Shown: piece after piece, positions 33,252 through 41,004 of the stretch | Layout: each line of letters begins with the position of its first letter | How positions within the stretch are numbered: position 1 is the stretch's first letter | Assembly: GCF_000720185.1 (NCBI RefSeq) | Contig: NZ_JOIY01000004.1 | Coordinates: 62,001-126,000 of the forward strand | Direction: 5' to 3' | Origin: Streptomyces sp. NRRL S-340 | GTDB lineage: Bacteria > Actinomycetota > Actinomycetes > Streptomycetales > Streptomycetaceae | DNA: 64,000 nucleotides | Notes under the pieces: generated by a model | What the model saw: only the letters and a program-made list of their open reading frames with translations | The model's database searches: none | What the model was told of the DNA's origin: nothing | Program-made: the position numbers and the translations under genes

Positions 33252-34922
33252 TCACAGACCGTGTTCGTCCATCAGCCGCATCAGATTGCGCTTGCGCTTC
33301 TGGGTGGCGCGCAGGGCCGTCACGTACGCGGTGAAGTCGTCGGGCGTGCCGAGGTGGTGGTGGCAGGCGCGGATGCCCAGGAGGAGGGCCACCAGTTCCT
33401 CGTAGGCGCGGTTGCCCGTCTGGTGGGTGAGGGGCTCGGCCAGGCGGAGGTAGACCGAGAGGGCTTCGGCGGGGTGGGTGGCGCGGGTGCGGTCGGCGAG
33501 GGTGCGCCATTGGGCATCGTGGGCGCCGAACTCCGTCGCCGCCCGCCAGGCCGCGTCAATGTCCTCGTCGTCCAGCAGGGCGTCCACCAGCACGGGACCG
33601 CGGCGGGCTCGCAGGTCACGGCCGGTGTCCGTGCTCAGCAGGGCCAGGGCCCTCTGCCGTTCCGCCGGCCAGCAGCCGGCGGCCTCGGCCGCGGCGCGCA
33701 GTTGCCGGTAGGTGAGCAGGGTGCGGCGGGCGGTGAAGTGGTCGCGGCGCAGGGTCACGGCGTCGGTGAGGCGGCCGGCCCGGGCGTAGCGGTCGGTGAG
33801 GTGGTCGACGAGGGCGGTGTCGACGCTGGCCAGGTCCGCGGTGTCGCGGAGGCCCCGTTCCGCCCACTCCAGGGCTTCGGCCGAGCGGCCGGCGGTGTCG
33901 AGTTCGCGGGCGATGAGCAGGTGGGTGTGGCCGTTCGGGGCGAGGTCGGCCGTGTGTACGGCGATCACCGTGTCGACGTCCCGGCCCGCCTTGGTCAGCC
34001 GCTGCATCAGGTTCTTCTCCGCCCAGCCGGTGCGGTGGGCCTGCCAGGCCAGGACCGCGTGCCGGCGCAGGGCGTCCATCCCCCGCTCTCCGAGTACGTC
34101 CTCGTAGTCCAGCGGGTCGAGGTCCGTCAGGTCGGCCGCGTCGTCGACGGCGTGGGTGACCAGCCAGTGGGCCAGTTCCTCCGGGTCGGGGCGGGCGGCG
34201 CGGCAGGCGTCGTGGTGGGCCGCGGCCAGGTCGGTGCCGATCTGTCCGAGCCGGCCGTCGGAGTCGTCGACGCTCTCCGCCGCAGTGGCCAGCAGGCCGA
34301 TCGCCTCCCGGGCCAGGATCACCGCGCCGGCTGCCCTGTCCGAGTGGGCCAGCGCCCTGATCGCGGACACCGCCTGCCCGGCCTGGTCCGCGTAGGCGCG
34401 GGCATCGGCGTACTCGACGTAGCCGTAGGCAGCGAACGGGCCGATGTCGAACAGCTCGTGCAGACGGGACCTCAGTGCGGCCAGGTCTCCCTCGGCGCTC
34501 GCCGCCCGCAGCTCCAGCCGGCGTCGCACGTTCCGGTCCTCGGCGATCTCGTCCCGTACGAGAGCCAGCAGCTCTTCGCGCGAGAGATCCGACAGCCAGG
34601 CGTCGAGGGCCCGCGCCCGGGCCCGGGCCGTTCTCCTCTGGCGAGGGAGGTCGGCCTTGCGGGTCATCATGGTCAGGCCCAGTGCGACCAGGTGTTTGCA
34701 GAAGTTTCCCTCCTGGCCGTAGGGACAGTCGCACTCCCCCGTGAGGCCGCGGGGACCGCCGAGGGACAGTTCCGCCTCGTACCGCTCGGTGCCGCGGACC
34801 GACGCTCTGACCCAGTCGTCACCGACCTCGATCCCCGACACGGCGTCCACGTATCCGCGTCCGCGTTCGAAGGAACGTGCCCCGGCCAGTGCCCTCAGTT
34901 TCGCCTCGGTGAGAACGACCAC
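33252..34922 (-). CDS. SWIM zinc-finger protein
   Basis: 556-residue cytoplasmic protein with an N-terminal SWIM zinc finger, CxCx8CxH (Cys64, Cys66, Cys75, His77 in ECDCPYGQEGNFCKHL). SWIM domains bind zinc and often nucleic acid or protein. The rest (about 100-556) is helical, TPR-like and rich in Ala, Arg and Asp (AEALEWAERGLRDTADL). A SWIM protein often travels with MoxR/VWA genes, but none are present. The GTG start has no strong ribosome site. Precise function unknown. Confidence 0.83.
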   Translation of the reverse strand: MVVLTEAKLRALAGARSFERGRGYVDAVSGIEVGDDWVRASVRGTERYEAELSLGGPRGLTGECDCPYGQEGNFCKHLVALGLTMMTRKADLPRQRRTARARARALDAWLSDLSREELLALVRDEIAEDRNVRRRLELRAASAEGDLAALRSRLHELFDIGPFAAYGYVEYADARAYADQAGQAVSAIRALAHSDRAAGAVILAREAIGLLATAAESVDDSDGRLGQIGTDLAAAHHDACRAARPDPEELAHWLVTHAVDDAADLTDLDPLDYEDVLGERGMDALRRHAVLAWQAHRTGWAEKNLMQRLTKAGRDVDTVIAVHTADLAPNGHTHLLIARELDTAGRSAEALEWAERGLRDTADLASVDTALVDHLTDRYARAGRLTDAVTLRRDHFTARRTLLTYRQLRAAAEAAGCWPAERQRALALLSTDTGRDLRARRGPVLVDALLDDEDIDAAWRAATEFGAHDAQWRTLADRTRATHPAEALSVYLRLAEPLTHQTGNRAYEELVALLLGIRACHHHLGTPDDFTAYVTALRATQKRKRNLMRLMDEHGL

Positions 34923-35089
34923 GGCGTCACCCTAACGGCCGTCGGCCGGGGGGCCGTCCTTCCGCGATTCCGTGGAGGAGCGATTCGTTACCGTGTACTT
35001 CGCCCATACGTACGTTCACGTAAGGGCCTGCCGTCGAATTCCGCCAGAAGATTGTCAATCGGCTTGAGATGCGATAAAAGCTCACAATT

Positions 35090-35187
35090 GCCGCGAGCCG
35101 CGAGCCGCGAGCCGCGAGCCGCGAGCCGCGAGCCGCGAGCCGCGAGCCGCGAGCCGCGAGCCGCGAGCCGCGAGCCGCGAGCCGCGA
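35090..35187 (+). repeat. 14 perfect copies of a 7-bp tandem repeat
   Basis: The unit GCCGCGA is repeated 14 times without error over 98 bp. Being 7 bp long, each copy gained or lost shifts the reading frame. The array contains no stop in the plus strand frames and reads AASREPR periodically. It abuts the 5' end of the next gene, 8 bases before its first usable GTG. Such a long perfect heptamer array is exceptional for a Streptomyces gene. Confidence 0.97.
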
Positions 35188-35194
35188 CTCGACG

Positions 35195-36964
35195 GTGCGG
35201 GTGCTGGAGGCGCTGCCCTCGCTCCTCCGGGGCGACGGCCGGGTGGCCGTCGTCTTCGCCTACGACCCCACCTCGGCCTTCAACGACGGCGTCCTCGAAC
35301 TGCTGAACGACACCGGGTGCCGGGTCATGCCCTGGGAGCAGTTGGGGGAGATCAGCCCCGATCTCGTTCTCTCCGCCAGCGAGAACATCGACGTGCCCGA
35401 GGGCGACTGTCCGGTGCTGGTGCTGCCGCACGGGGTCGGGTTCCAGAAGCTGGTGCCGGATTCGCGCAGCGCGCGGGTCAGGCTCTCCGGGGTCGTACCG
35501 GACTCGCTGCTGGAGTCGGGGCGTGCCTGGCTGGCGGTGTCGCATCCGGCGCAGGAGGAGCAGTTGGTCGCCAACCGCCCCGAGGCCGCCGGACGGACGC
35601 TGCTGGTCGGTGACCCGTGTTTCGACGAGCTGGTCGCGAGCCGGCCGCGCCGGGCCGCGTACCGGGAGGCCCTCGGTGTCGCGGAGGGACAGAAACTGGT
35701 CGTGGTCAGTTCGACGTGGGGACCCACCTCGCTCCTCGGCACCGACCCCGAACTGCTCCCCCGCCTCCTCGCCCGGCTGCCGTGCGACGAGTACCGGGTC
35801 GGTCTGATCACCCACCCCAACATCTGGTCCGCCCACGGCGCCTGGCAGCTCCGTACGCTGCAGGCCGCCGCCCTGGACGCGGGGCTGCTGCTGATGCCGC
35901 CCGTCCACGCCTGGCGGCCCGCGCTCGTCGCCGCGGACGTGCTCGTCGGCGACCACGGGTCGGTGACGCTGTACGGGGCCGCGACCGGTACGCCGCTGCT
36001 GCTGGCCGCGTTCGGCGGGGACGCGGTGCCCGGGACCGCCGTGCACCGGATGGCGGCCCTCGCGCCCCGGCTGGATCCCCGCGGCGACCTGCGCCAGCAG
36101 GTGGAGGACGTGGTGCGTGAGCACGCGGCGGACCGGTACGCGGCGGTCGCCCGGCAGGCCTTCGCCGAGCCGGGGCACGCCCTCGCCCGGCTCCGCACAG
36201 CCCTGTACCGGCTGCTGGAACTTCCCGAGCCGTCCTCTGCGCCGCCTTCCTCGCCGATGCTTCCGGTGCCCGAGCCGGAACCGCCCGCCTCGGCCGTCAC
36301 CTCCTGGCAGGTGACCACCGAGGTCGGGGGTCCGGGGGCGGCTCCCGGCGTCACCGTGCGGCGGTTCCCGGCCTCCGTCGGCGCGTACGGGACGGTGCCC
36401 TCGGAGACGTCGTCCTGCTTCACCCACCTGGCCTGCGCGGACGACGAACGCGATCACCGGCTCGTCGAGAGCGCTTCGGTACTCGTACGGCGGCTGCCCG
36501 CGCCGTCCTCCGTCTCGGCGCTGGGCTGGATCGGGGAGACGCTGGCCCGGCTGCCCGGCAGCCTCCTCGCGGCCTCGGCCGTGCGCGGGGGCTGCTGTCT
36601 GGTGGGGCTCCGGGACGGGCGGGTGGTGGAGGTCTCCGTCACCGGGACGGCCGTGGATCCCGGGCTGCCGGCCGCGGTCGTGTACGCCCTGCTCCGGGCG
36701 GGGCACCCGCTGGACGGAGCAGGTACCCGGACCGGCGGCGGAGGTCCTGCCGGAGTCGGCCCCGGTCCAGAGTCCGGCCCCGGATCCGGCGGCGGAGGTC
36801 CTGCCGGAGCCGGGCCCGGACCAGGATCCGCCCCCGGATCCGGCAGCGGCGGCCCTGCCCGCGTCGGAGCCGGTGTCCAGGTGGTGCTGCGGGCCGGTGA
36901 CGCGCGGGACGAGGACGTCGTCCTTCGTGTTCGGCCCGGGTACACCCGGCGCCCGCTCCGCTGA
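35195..36964 (+). CDS. Glycosyltransferase-like conserved protein, N-terminus disturbed
   Basis: About 590 residues from the GTG at 35195. Residues 1-340 look like a GT-B style domain (VAVVFAYDPTSAFNDGVLELL, LVLSASENIDVPEGDCPVLVLPHGVGFQKLVPDS, VGDHGSVTLYGAATGTPLLLAAF), resembling CDP-glycerol/teichoic acid polymerase folds; I cannot name a substrate. A Pro/Gly-rich region and a second domain (about 360-510) follow. The GTG has no ribosome site and the coding sense (RDSTVRVLEALP) clearly continues upstream into the heptamer array, so the real N-terminus was altered or starts before the array. In frame upstream, a TAA at 35075 is reached with no ATG, GTG or TTG between. It converges on the NB-ARC gene with 6 bases between them. 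Confidence 0.65.
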   Translation: MRVLEALPSLLRGDGRVAVVFAYDPTSAFNDGVLELLNDTGCRVMPWEQLGEISPDLVLSASENIDVPEGDCPVLVLPHGVGFQKLVPDSRSARVRLSGVVPDSLLESGRAWLAVSHPAQEEQLVANRPEAAGRTLLVGDPCFDELVASRPRRAAYREALGVAEGQKLVVVSSTWGPTSLLGTDPELLPRLLARLPCDEYRVGLITHPNIWSAHGAWQLRTLQAAALDAGLLLMPPVHAWRPALVAADVLVGDHGSVTLYGAATGTPLLLAAFGGDAVPGTAVHRMAALAPRLDPRGDLRQQVEDVVREHAADRYAAVARQAFAEPGHALARLRTALYRLLELPEPSSAPPSSPMLPVPEPEPPASAVTSWQVTTEVGGPGAAPGVTVRRFPASVGAYGTVPSETSSCFTHLACADDERDHRLVESASVLVRRLPAPSSVSALGWIGETLARLPGSLLAASAVRGGCCLVGLRDGRVVEVSVTGTAVDPGLPAAVVYALLRAGHPLDGAGTRTGGGGPAGVGPGPESGPGSGGGGPAGAGPGPGSAPGSGSGGPARVGAGVQVVLRAGDARDEDVVLRVRPGYTRRPLR

Positions 36965-36970
36965 CCCCCG

Positions 36971-39634
36971 TCAGCGGCCGAGGTCCTCCAGGCGGCGCCG
37001 CAGGTCCTCCGCCAGGCGGCTGCCGGTCGCCTCGTGGATCGCGACGGCCCGGCTCAGGCACGCGCGGACCAGGTCGTCGCGGCCTCCCGCCCGGCTGGCG
37101 AGGTCGGCGAGGTGCACCAGGGCCTGCGCCTCGTAGTGCGTGGCCTGCACCTCAGCCAACTCCTCGGCCGCGGCCCGGAGTGCGCTGATCGCTTCCTCCG
37201 TCTCGCCGAGGTGGCCGTGCACGACACCGATCGCGGCCGTCACCCGGGCCGCCATGCGCCGGTCGGGCTCCTCGCGGTTCTCCAGGTCGTGCCGGGCCCG
37301 GCGCAGGGTGGCCATCGCCTCGGCGTGGTCCCCCGCCGCGTCCTGCGCACAGCCCAGGAAGTACGCGGCGATGGCCGCTCCACGCGTCTCCCCCGCCCGT
37401 TCGTTGAGTTCCAGGGAGCGCCGGTACGCCTCGGCGGCGCGCGACGGCTCGAAGAGGTCGCGGTAGCGGCCCAGGAACTCCTGCACGGAGGCGCGCAGGA
37501 CCAGGTGCCCGGACGTCTCGGCCAGGGTGACGGCCCGGTCCAGTTCCGCGCCCGCCCGGTCGTTCTCCCCGAGGTCCAGCAAGGGGCGTGAGAGCAGGCT
37601 GCGCAGCCGCGCCTCGGCCGCCGTGGCCTCGGCAACCTGTCCGGCCGTGTCCGCCGAGGCCGCTGCTGCCGCCGCCGCCTCGGCGCCCAGTTCCAGCGAC
37701 TCCCGCCACGCCCCGAGGTAGCGGCGGTGGAGGAAGAGCGCCGTGAACACCTCGGCCAACTGCCAGGCCAGGGAGTTCAATTCCTGCCGGGCCGCCGCGC
37801 GCAGCACCGCCAGGACGGCGGCCCGTTCGGTGTCCAGCCACTCCAGCGGCGGCGGGCCGCCCGCTGAGGCGAAGGGGTCGTCGACGCCGCGCAGCAGGGC
37901 GGACAGGTCGGTGATCCGCAGCCGGTCGCGCCTGAGCGCGCGGTCGGCGCACGCGGTGAGGACGAGGTAGTGGGTGCCCACCCGCTCCGTCAGGGCCTTG
38001 TGCTCGGCCTGTGCCTCCTCCCGGGCCGCGCACTCGCGGGCGTGCAGGCGGACCAGGTCGTGCATGCGGAAACGGCCGTCGCCGACGGCCTCCACCAGGC
38101 TCGCCCGGGCGAGCGCGCGCAGCAGTCGGCTCGCGCCCGCCGTGCCGGTGCCGGCGGCGACGGCCGCCACGCCCGCGTCGAAGACGCCGACGGGCAGCCA
38201 CCCCAGCAGGCGGTAGAGCCGGGCCGCGTCCGGCGGCAGCAGCCGGTAGGCGGAGCCGAGCACAGCGGACACCGAGATCTCCTCTCCGCCCGGGGCCGGG
38301 CCGTCCAGGGCCAGGCCCGGCAGTCTTCCGGTCTCGTCCGCCAGCTCGGCGGCCAGTTCGGTCATGCTCAGAGCGTCGTCGGTGGCCAGCCGGGCCGCCA
38401 CGATCTGCAGGGCCACCGGCAGTCCGCCGCACAGCTCCACGAGGCGTTCCGCCGCCTCCGGTTCCGCCTCGACGGCCTCCGCGCCGCAGCGGTCCCTCAG
38501 CAGCGCCAGACCGCCGTGCGTGTCCAGCGGCCGTACGGAGATCAACCGTGCGCCGTCGAGGGTCAGTTCACCCAGCCTGCCCTGGCTCGTCACCAGGACC
38601 GCGCTGCCCGGTCCCTTGGGGATCAGCGCGCGCACCTGGGCGGGCTGGTCTACGTCGTCCAGTACGAGCAGGATGCGCAGGCCCGCCGAGCGCGTACGGA
38701 AGAGGTTGGCCCGCTCCGCGAGTGAGCCCGGGATGCCGTCGTCGCCTCCGGGCAGCGACCGCAGGCACATGGCGAGGGCCTCCGAGACGTCCGCACCGGC
38801 CGTCCCGCCGTCGGCACCGGTACCGGTGCCGAAGCCGGTTCCGTCCGCACCGGCTCCGGCAGAGGTCCCGGCTCCGCCCCCGGCCCCCGGCGCGGTCCGG
38901 TCGGTCCGCCGGGAGGGTCCCGGGCGGTGGCGCAGGGCCGCGAAGTCGACGTACAGCTGTCCGTCCGGGAACCGCTCCCGGGCCAGCGACGCCCACCGCC
39001 AGGCCGTGGTGGTCTTGCCGACGCCGGGGAGCCCGTTCAGGACGCCTACGCCGATGCCAGCGGGCCCCGCCGGGCTTTCCGCGGGCGCGGAACCCCGCGC
39101 CCGTCCGCCGAGCACCGCGTCCAGGGCGGCGAGTTCGGCCGTCCGGTTGCTGAACGGAACGGTCACCGGCGGCACTTGGTCGGGCGGGACGGCGGAGGCA
39201 GACGCGGGCTGCGGAGGCGAGGGGACGTGGAAGGTGATGCCGCCGTGGATGTGCGAACCCTGGAAGACCGGGCCGTTGTTCACGCCTCCGGTGACGAGGT
39301 GGACGAAGGTGTGCGATACCTCCGGTGCCAGCTCGGACAGCAGCCGCGCCAGTTCCTCGGCGGCACCGGCGTCCTGCCGGAACACCGCCTCCAGGTGCTG
39401 CCGCAGCCCGGCCTGTACGGCCGCCTGGGCGGAGGTGTCACCCGCCGCCCTGGCGCGCTCCAGTTCCGCCCTCGCCGTCCCCAGCTCGTCCGCGGCGCTC
39501 CCGGAACGCTGCGCGCCGCGCCGTCCGAAGAACGCGGCCAGCCCGCTCTTCGCGCGCTCCCACGACTCCGACACCATCAGGCCGACCAGCGTCGTCGCCC
39601 CCGACGCGGCAAGTGCCGCCAACTCGGCTTCCAC
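36971..39634 (-). CDS. NB-ARC/TPR STAND-family ATPase
   Basis: 887-residue signalling ATPase. An N-terminal region (about 1-135) has a helix-forming segment and a short HIHGGITFHV motif. The NB-ARC module has the P-loop GLPGVGKTT (201-209), Walker B ILLVLDDVDQ (321-330) and GLP (404-406) plus winged-helix region. A TPR-like superhelix spans about 560-887. A Gly/Ala/Thr-rich insertion (about 236-282) interrupts the ATPase between the P-loop and Walker B. STAND proteins act as switch-like sensors, some in phage defence and some as regulators. No known toxic effector domain is recognisable here. GTG start at 39634 with AAGGGGA 4 bases upstream. Confidence 0.85.
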   Translation of the reverse strand: MEAELAALAASGATTLVGLMVSESWERAKSGLAAFFGRRGAQRSGSAADELGTARAELERARAAGDTSAQAAVQAGLRQHLEAVFRQDAGAAEELARLLSELAPEVSHTFVHLVTGGVNNGPVFQGSHIHGGITFHVPSPPQPASASAVPPDQVPPVTVPFSNRTAELAALDAVLGGRARGSAPAESPAGPAGIGVGVLNGLPGVGKTTTAWRWASLARERFPDGQLYVDFAALRHRPGPSRRTDRTAPGAGGGAGTSAGAGADGTGFGTGTGADGGTAGADVSEALAMCLRSLPGGDDGIPGSLAERANLFRTRSAGLRILLVLDDVDQPAQVRALIPKGPGSAVLVTSQGRLGELTLDGARLISVRPLDTHGGLALLRDRCGAEAVEAEPEAAERLVELCGGLPVALQIVAARLATDDALSMTELAAELADETGRLPGLALDGPAPGGEEISVSAVLGSAYRLLPPDAARLYRLLGWLPVGVFDAGVAAVAAGTGTAGASRLLRALARASLVEAVGDGRFRMHDLVRLHARECAAREEAQAEHKALTERVGTHYLVLTACADRALRRDRLRITDLSALLRGVDDPFASAGGPPPLEWLDTERAAVLAVLRAAARQELNSLAWQLAEVFTALFLHRRYLGAWRESLELGAEAAAAAAASADTAGQVAEATAAEARLRSLLSRPLLDLGENDRAGAELDRAVTLAETSGHLVLRASVQEFLGRYRDLFEPSRAAEAYRRSLELNERAGETRGAAIAAYFLGCAQDAAGDHAEAMATLRRARHDLENREEPDRRMAARVTAAIGVVHGHLGETEEAISALRAAAEELAEVQATHYEAQALVHLADLASRAGGRDDLVRACLSRAVAIHEATGSRLAEDLRRRLEDLGR

Positions 39635-40772
39635 ACCGTCCCCTTAGCGATCCAGCGCCCCCGTGAGGCAGTCCGGCACCCACCGTAGAGAGATCCCGTC
39701 CGCTTGGACAGCGCGGCTCGCCGTACGGACCGGGGGGTGGCCGCCTTCAGGCCGGCCTCCGTACTGTCGGCCGGTTCCCCGTGCCGCCGGTCGATCCCCC
39801 GTGCCGCCGGCCGGTCGTGGCCGCCGCGCCTGGTGCTGTGGCCGGGGAGATGCGCCGGCCACAGCACCGGACCATGAGGCGCGTCAGGATGATGCGGTGA
39901 TCTCGACGCGGGACGTGGCGCCGAGTTCGCGGTACGGGCGGATGAGGGCGGCCCGGGCGCTGGCGCCCGCCTGATGGAGATCCGCAGGACGTCGGCGAAC
40001 GCGGTGCGGGAGGCCGTCGCGTCGGCGAGGGGGCGGTGGACCCGGCCCAGGGCCACCCGGATGTGAGCCCGTCCAGGGAGTACCCGGTAGCCCGTAGGCG
40101 TGCGGCGGTCTCCCCGAAGCCCTCGTCCCGGAGCGGGAGTTCACCGCCTGCCGCATCGAACGCGGCCGCCGTACGGTCGAGGGCGGCCGGGACGCCGGGA
40201 CGGCCGTGTACGGGGCCGCGGCTGAGGTGCCCGGACCGGCGGCCGGGGCGGCCGGGAGGGTGCGGCGGCCCCGGGGCCGCCGCGGCGGCGGCCAGGGCGA
40301 TGGCGGACGCGGACCCGCAGGCGGGAGTGACCGTCAGGAACCGCGCGGCTCTTCGTATGTCCGTGACAGGTGGGGTTCCTTGCACCTCGTGCAGGTGGCG
40401 TCCGCCGCCGGGTCGCACGGCGGTGAGGGAGGCGGCGGACACCTACGGATGCCATCAGCGCGCTCAGGCGCAAGCGGAGCCGACGCACGAGTGCCGGGAA
40501 CCGACGACGAGGACGGCCAGGCACTGGGGCGAGGGCGAGGGGTTCGCTACCGGGCGCACGGCGCTCTGGAACTCGGCCTCCGCCAAACCCATACGGACTC
40601 AGAGGTTCCATAAATAATCGAGTATTCAGGCGATTTACCCGCGCATGACGTCTGGTGCGGTGCTCGTGCCCGTTCCTAGACTGCCGCTGCTTCTCCGGCC
40701 TTGTCCGGGCGGCAGCTCATCATCTGGCCCGCGCCGTCCGACCGGCGGCGCTCCGTGAGGGAGGTTCCGACC
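39635..40772. other. 1.1-kb region without intact gene
   Basis: Open frames here are broken or low-complexity. The left half holds traces of a frameshifted minus-strand gene. The right end (about 40600-40645) is a striking AT-rich island (CATAAATAATCGAGTATTCA) just upstream of the peptide/ligase locus and may be its promoter region; TAGACT at 40677-40682 is a possible -10, but no clear -35 lies 17 bp upstream. Confidence 0.5.
39884..40230 (-). pseudogene. Possible frameshifted gene remnant
   Basis: Three pieces in different minus-strand frames read as one protein: first ALDRTAAAFDAAGGELPLRD...GYSLDGL (about 40190-40060), then ALGRVHRPLADATASRTAFADVLRIS (about 40055-39975), then ASARAALIRPYRELGATSR up to a stop at 39884. 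Helical, Ala/Arg-rich sequence of this kind resembles the C-terminal repeats of large regulators, but family identity is unsure. At least two frameshifts would be needed to restore it. Confidence 0.3.
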
Positions 40773-40841
40773 ATGGTCAAGCACTACCTCAAGTACGCCC
40801 TGAGCACTCTGTCCGCCGCGATGTTCGCGCACATGGCCTGA
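40773..40841 (+). CDS. 22-residue putative peptide gene
   Basis: Short open frame, too small for routine gene calling. ATG at 40773 is preceded by a GGGAGG box 8 bases upstream, well-placed. The product begins MVKHYLKYAL and ends SAAMFAHMA, TGA at 40839. It is cationic at the N-terminus (Lys3, His4, Lys7), then hydrophobic and helix-forming, with no Cys, and looks like a tiny signal-like or membrane-active peptide. It is followed by a GC-rich hairpin and then, 163 bases on, by the ligase and the membrane protein genes in the same direction. A small peptide ahead of modifying enzymes with an attenuating hairpin between is the pattern of peptide-product clusters; that role is inference. Confidence 0.55.
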   Translation: MVKHYLKYALSTLSAAMFAHMA

Positions 40842-40872
40842 CCCCGGGCCCCGGCACGCGCCGGGAGCGGGT

Positions 40873-40907
40873 GGGCGGACGGGGGGCCACCGGCCGCCCG
40901 TCCGCCC
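40873..40907 (+). terminator. Hairpin between peptide gene and ligase
   Basis: Perfect 11-bp stem (GGGCGGACGGG with CCCGTCCGCCC) with a 13-base loop that can itself pair (GGCC/GGCC). No T-run follows. It may partially terminate, giving more peptide mRNA than ligase mRNA. Confidence 0.6.
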
Positions 40908-41004
40908 GGACCGGGGCCCGCGGGTGCGAGGTGACGAGTGAAGGCCGCCGGCCCGGTCCCGGGGCGGGGCTCCGGTCCAGGTCCAGGCGTCAGGAGGGCT
41001 CCCC

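Noticed and set aside
35090-35187. CRISPR array
   Set aside because: Repeat unit is 7 bp with no spacers; it is a simple tandem repeat.
33261-35306. Plus-strand open frame opposite the SWIM gene running into the heptamer array
   Set aside because: Antisense shadow for most of its length. Only its last part matters, because it shows which upstream frame is open through the repeat.
34988-36706. Minus-strand open frame across the repeat array and the glycosyltransferase-like gene
   Set aside because: Low-complexity and antisense to a frame with clear protein-like content (PHGVGFQ, GDHGSVTLYG).
40206-40613. Small plus-strand protein upstream of the peptide gene
   Set aside because: Gly/Arg-rich composition, no ribosome site and no recognisable motif; more likely part of the decayed region.
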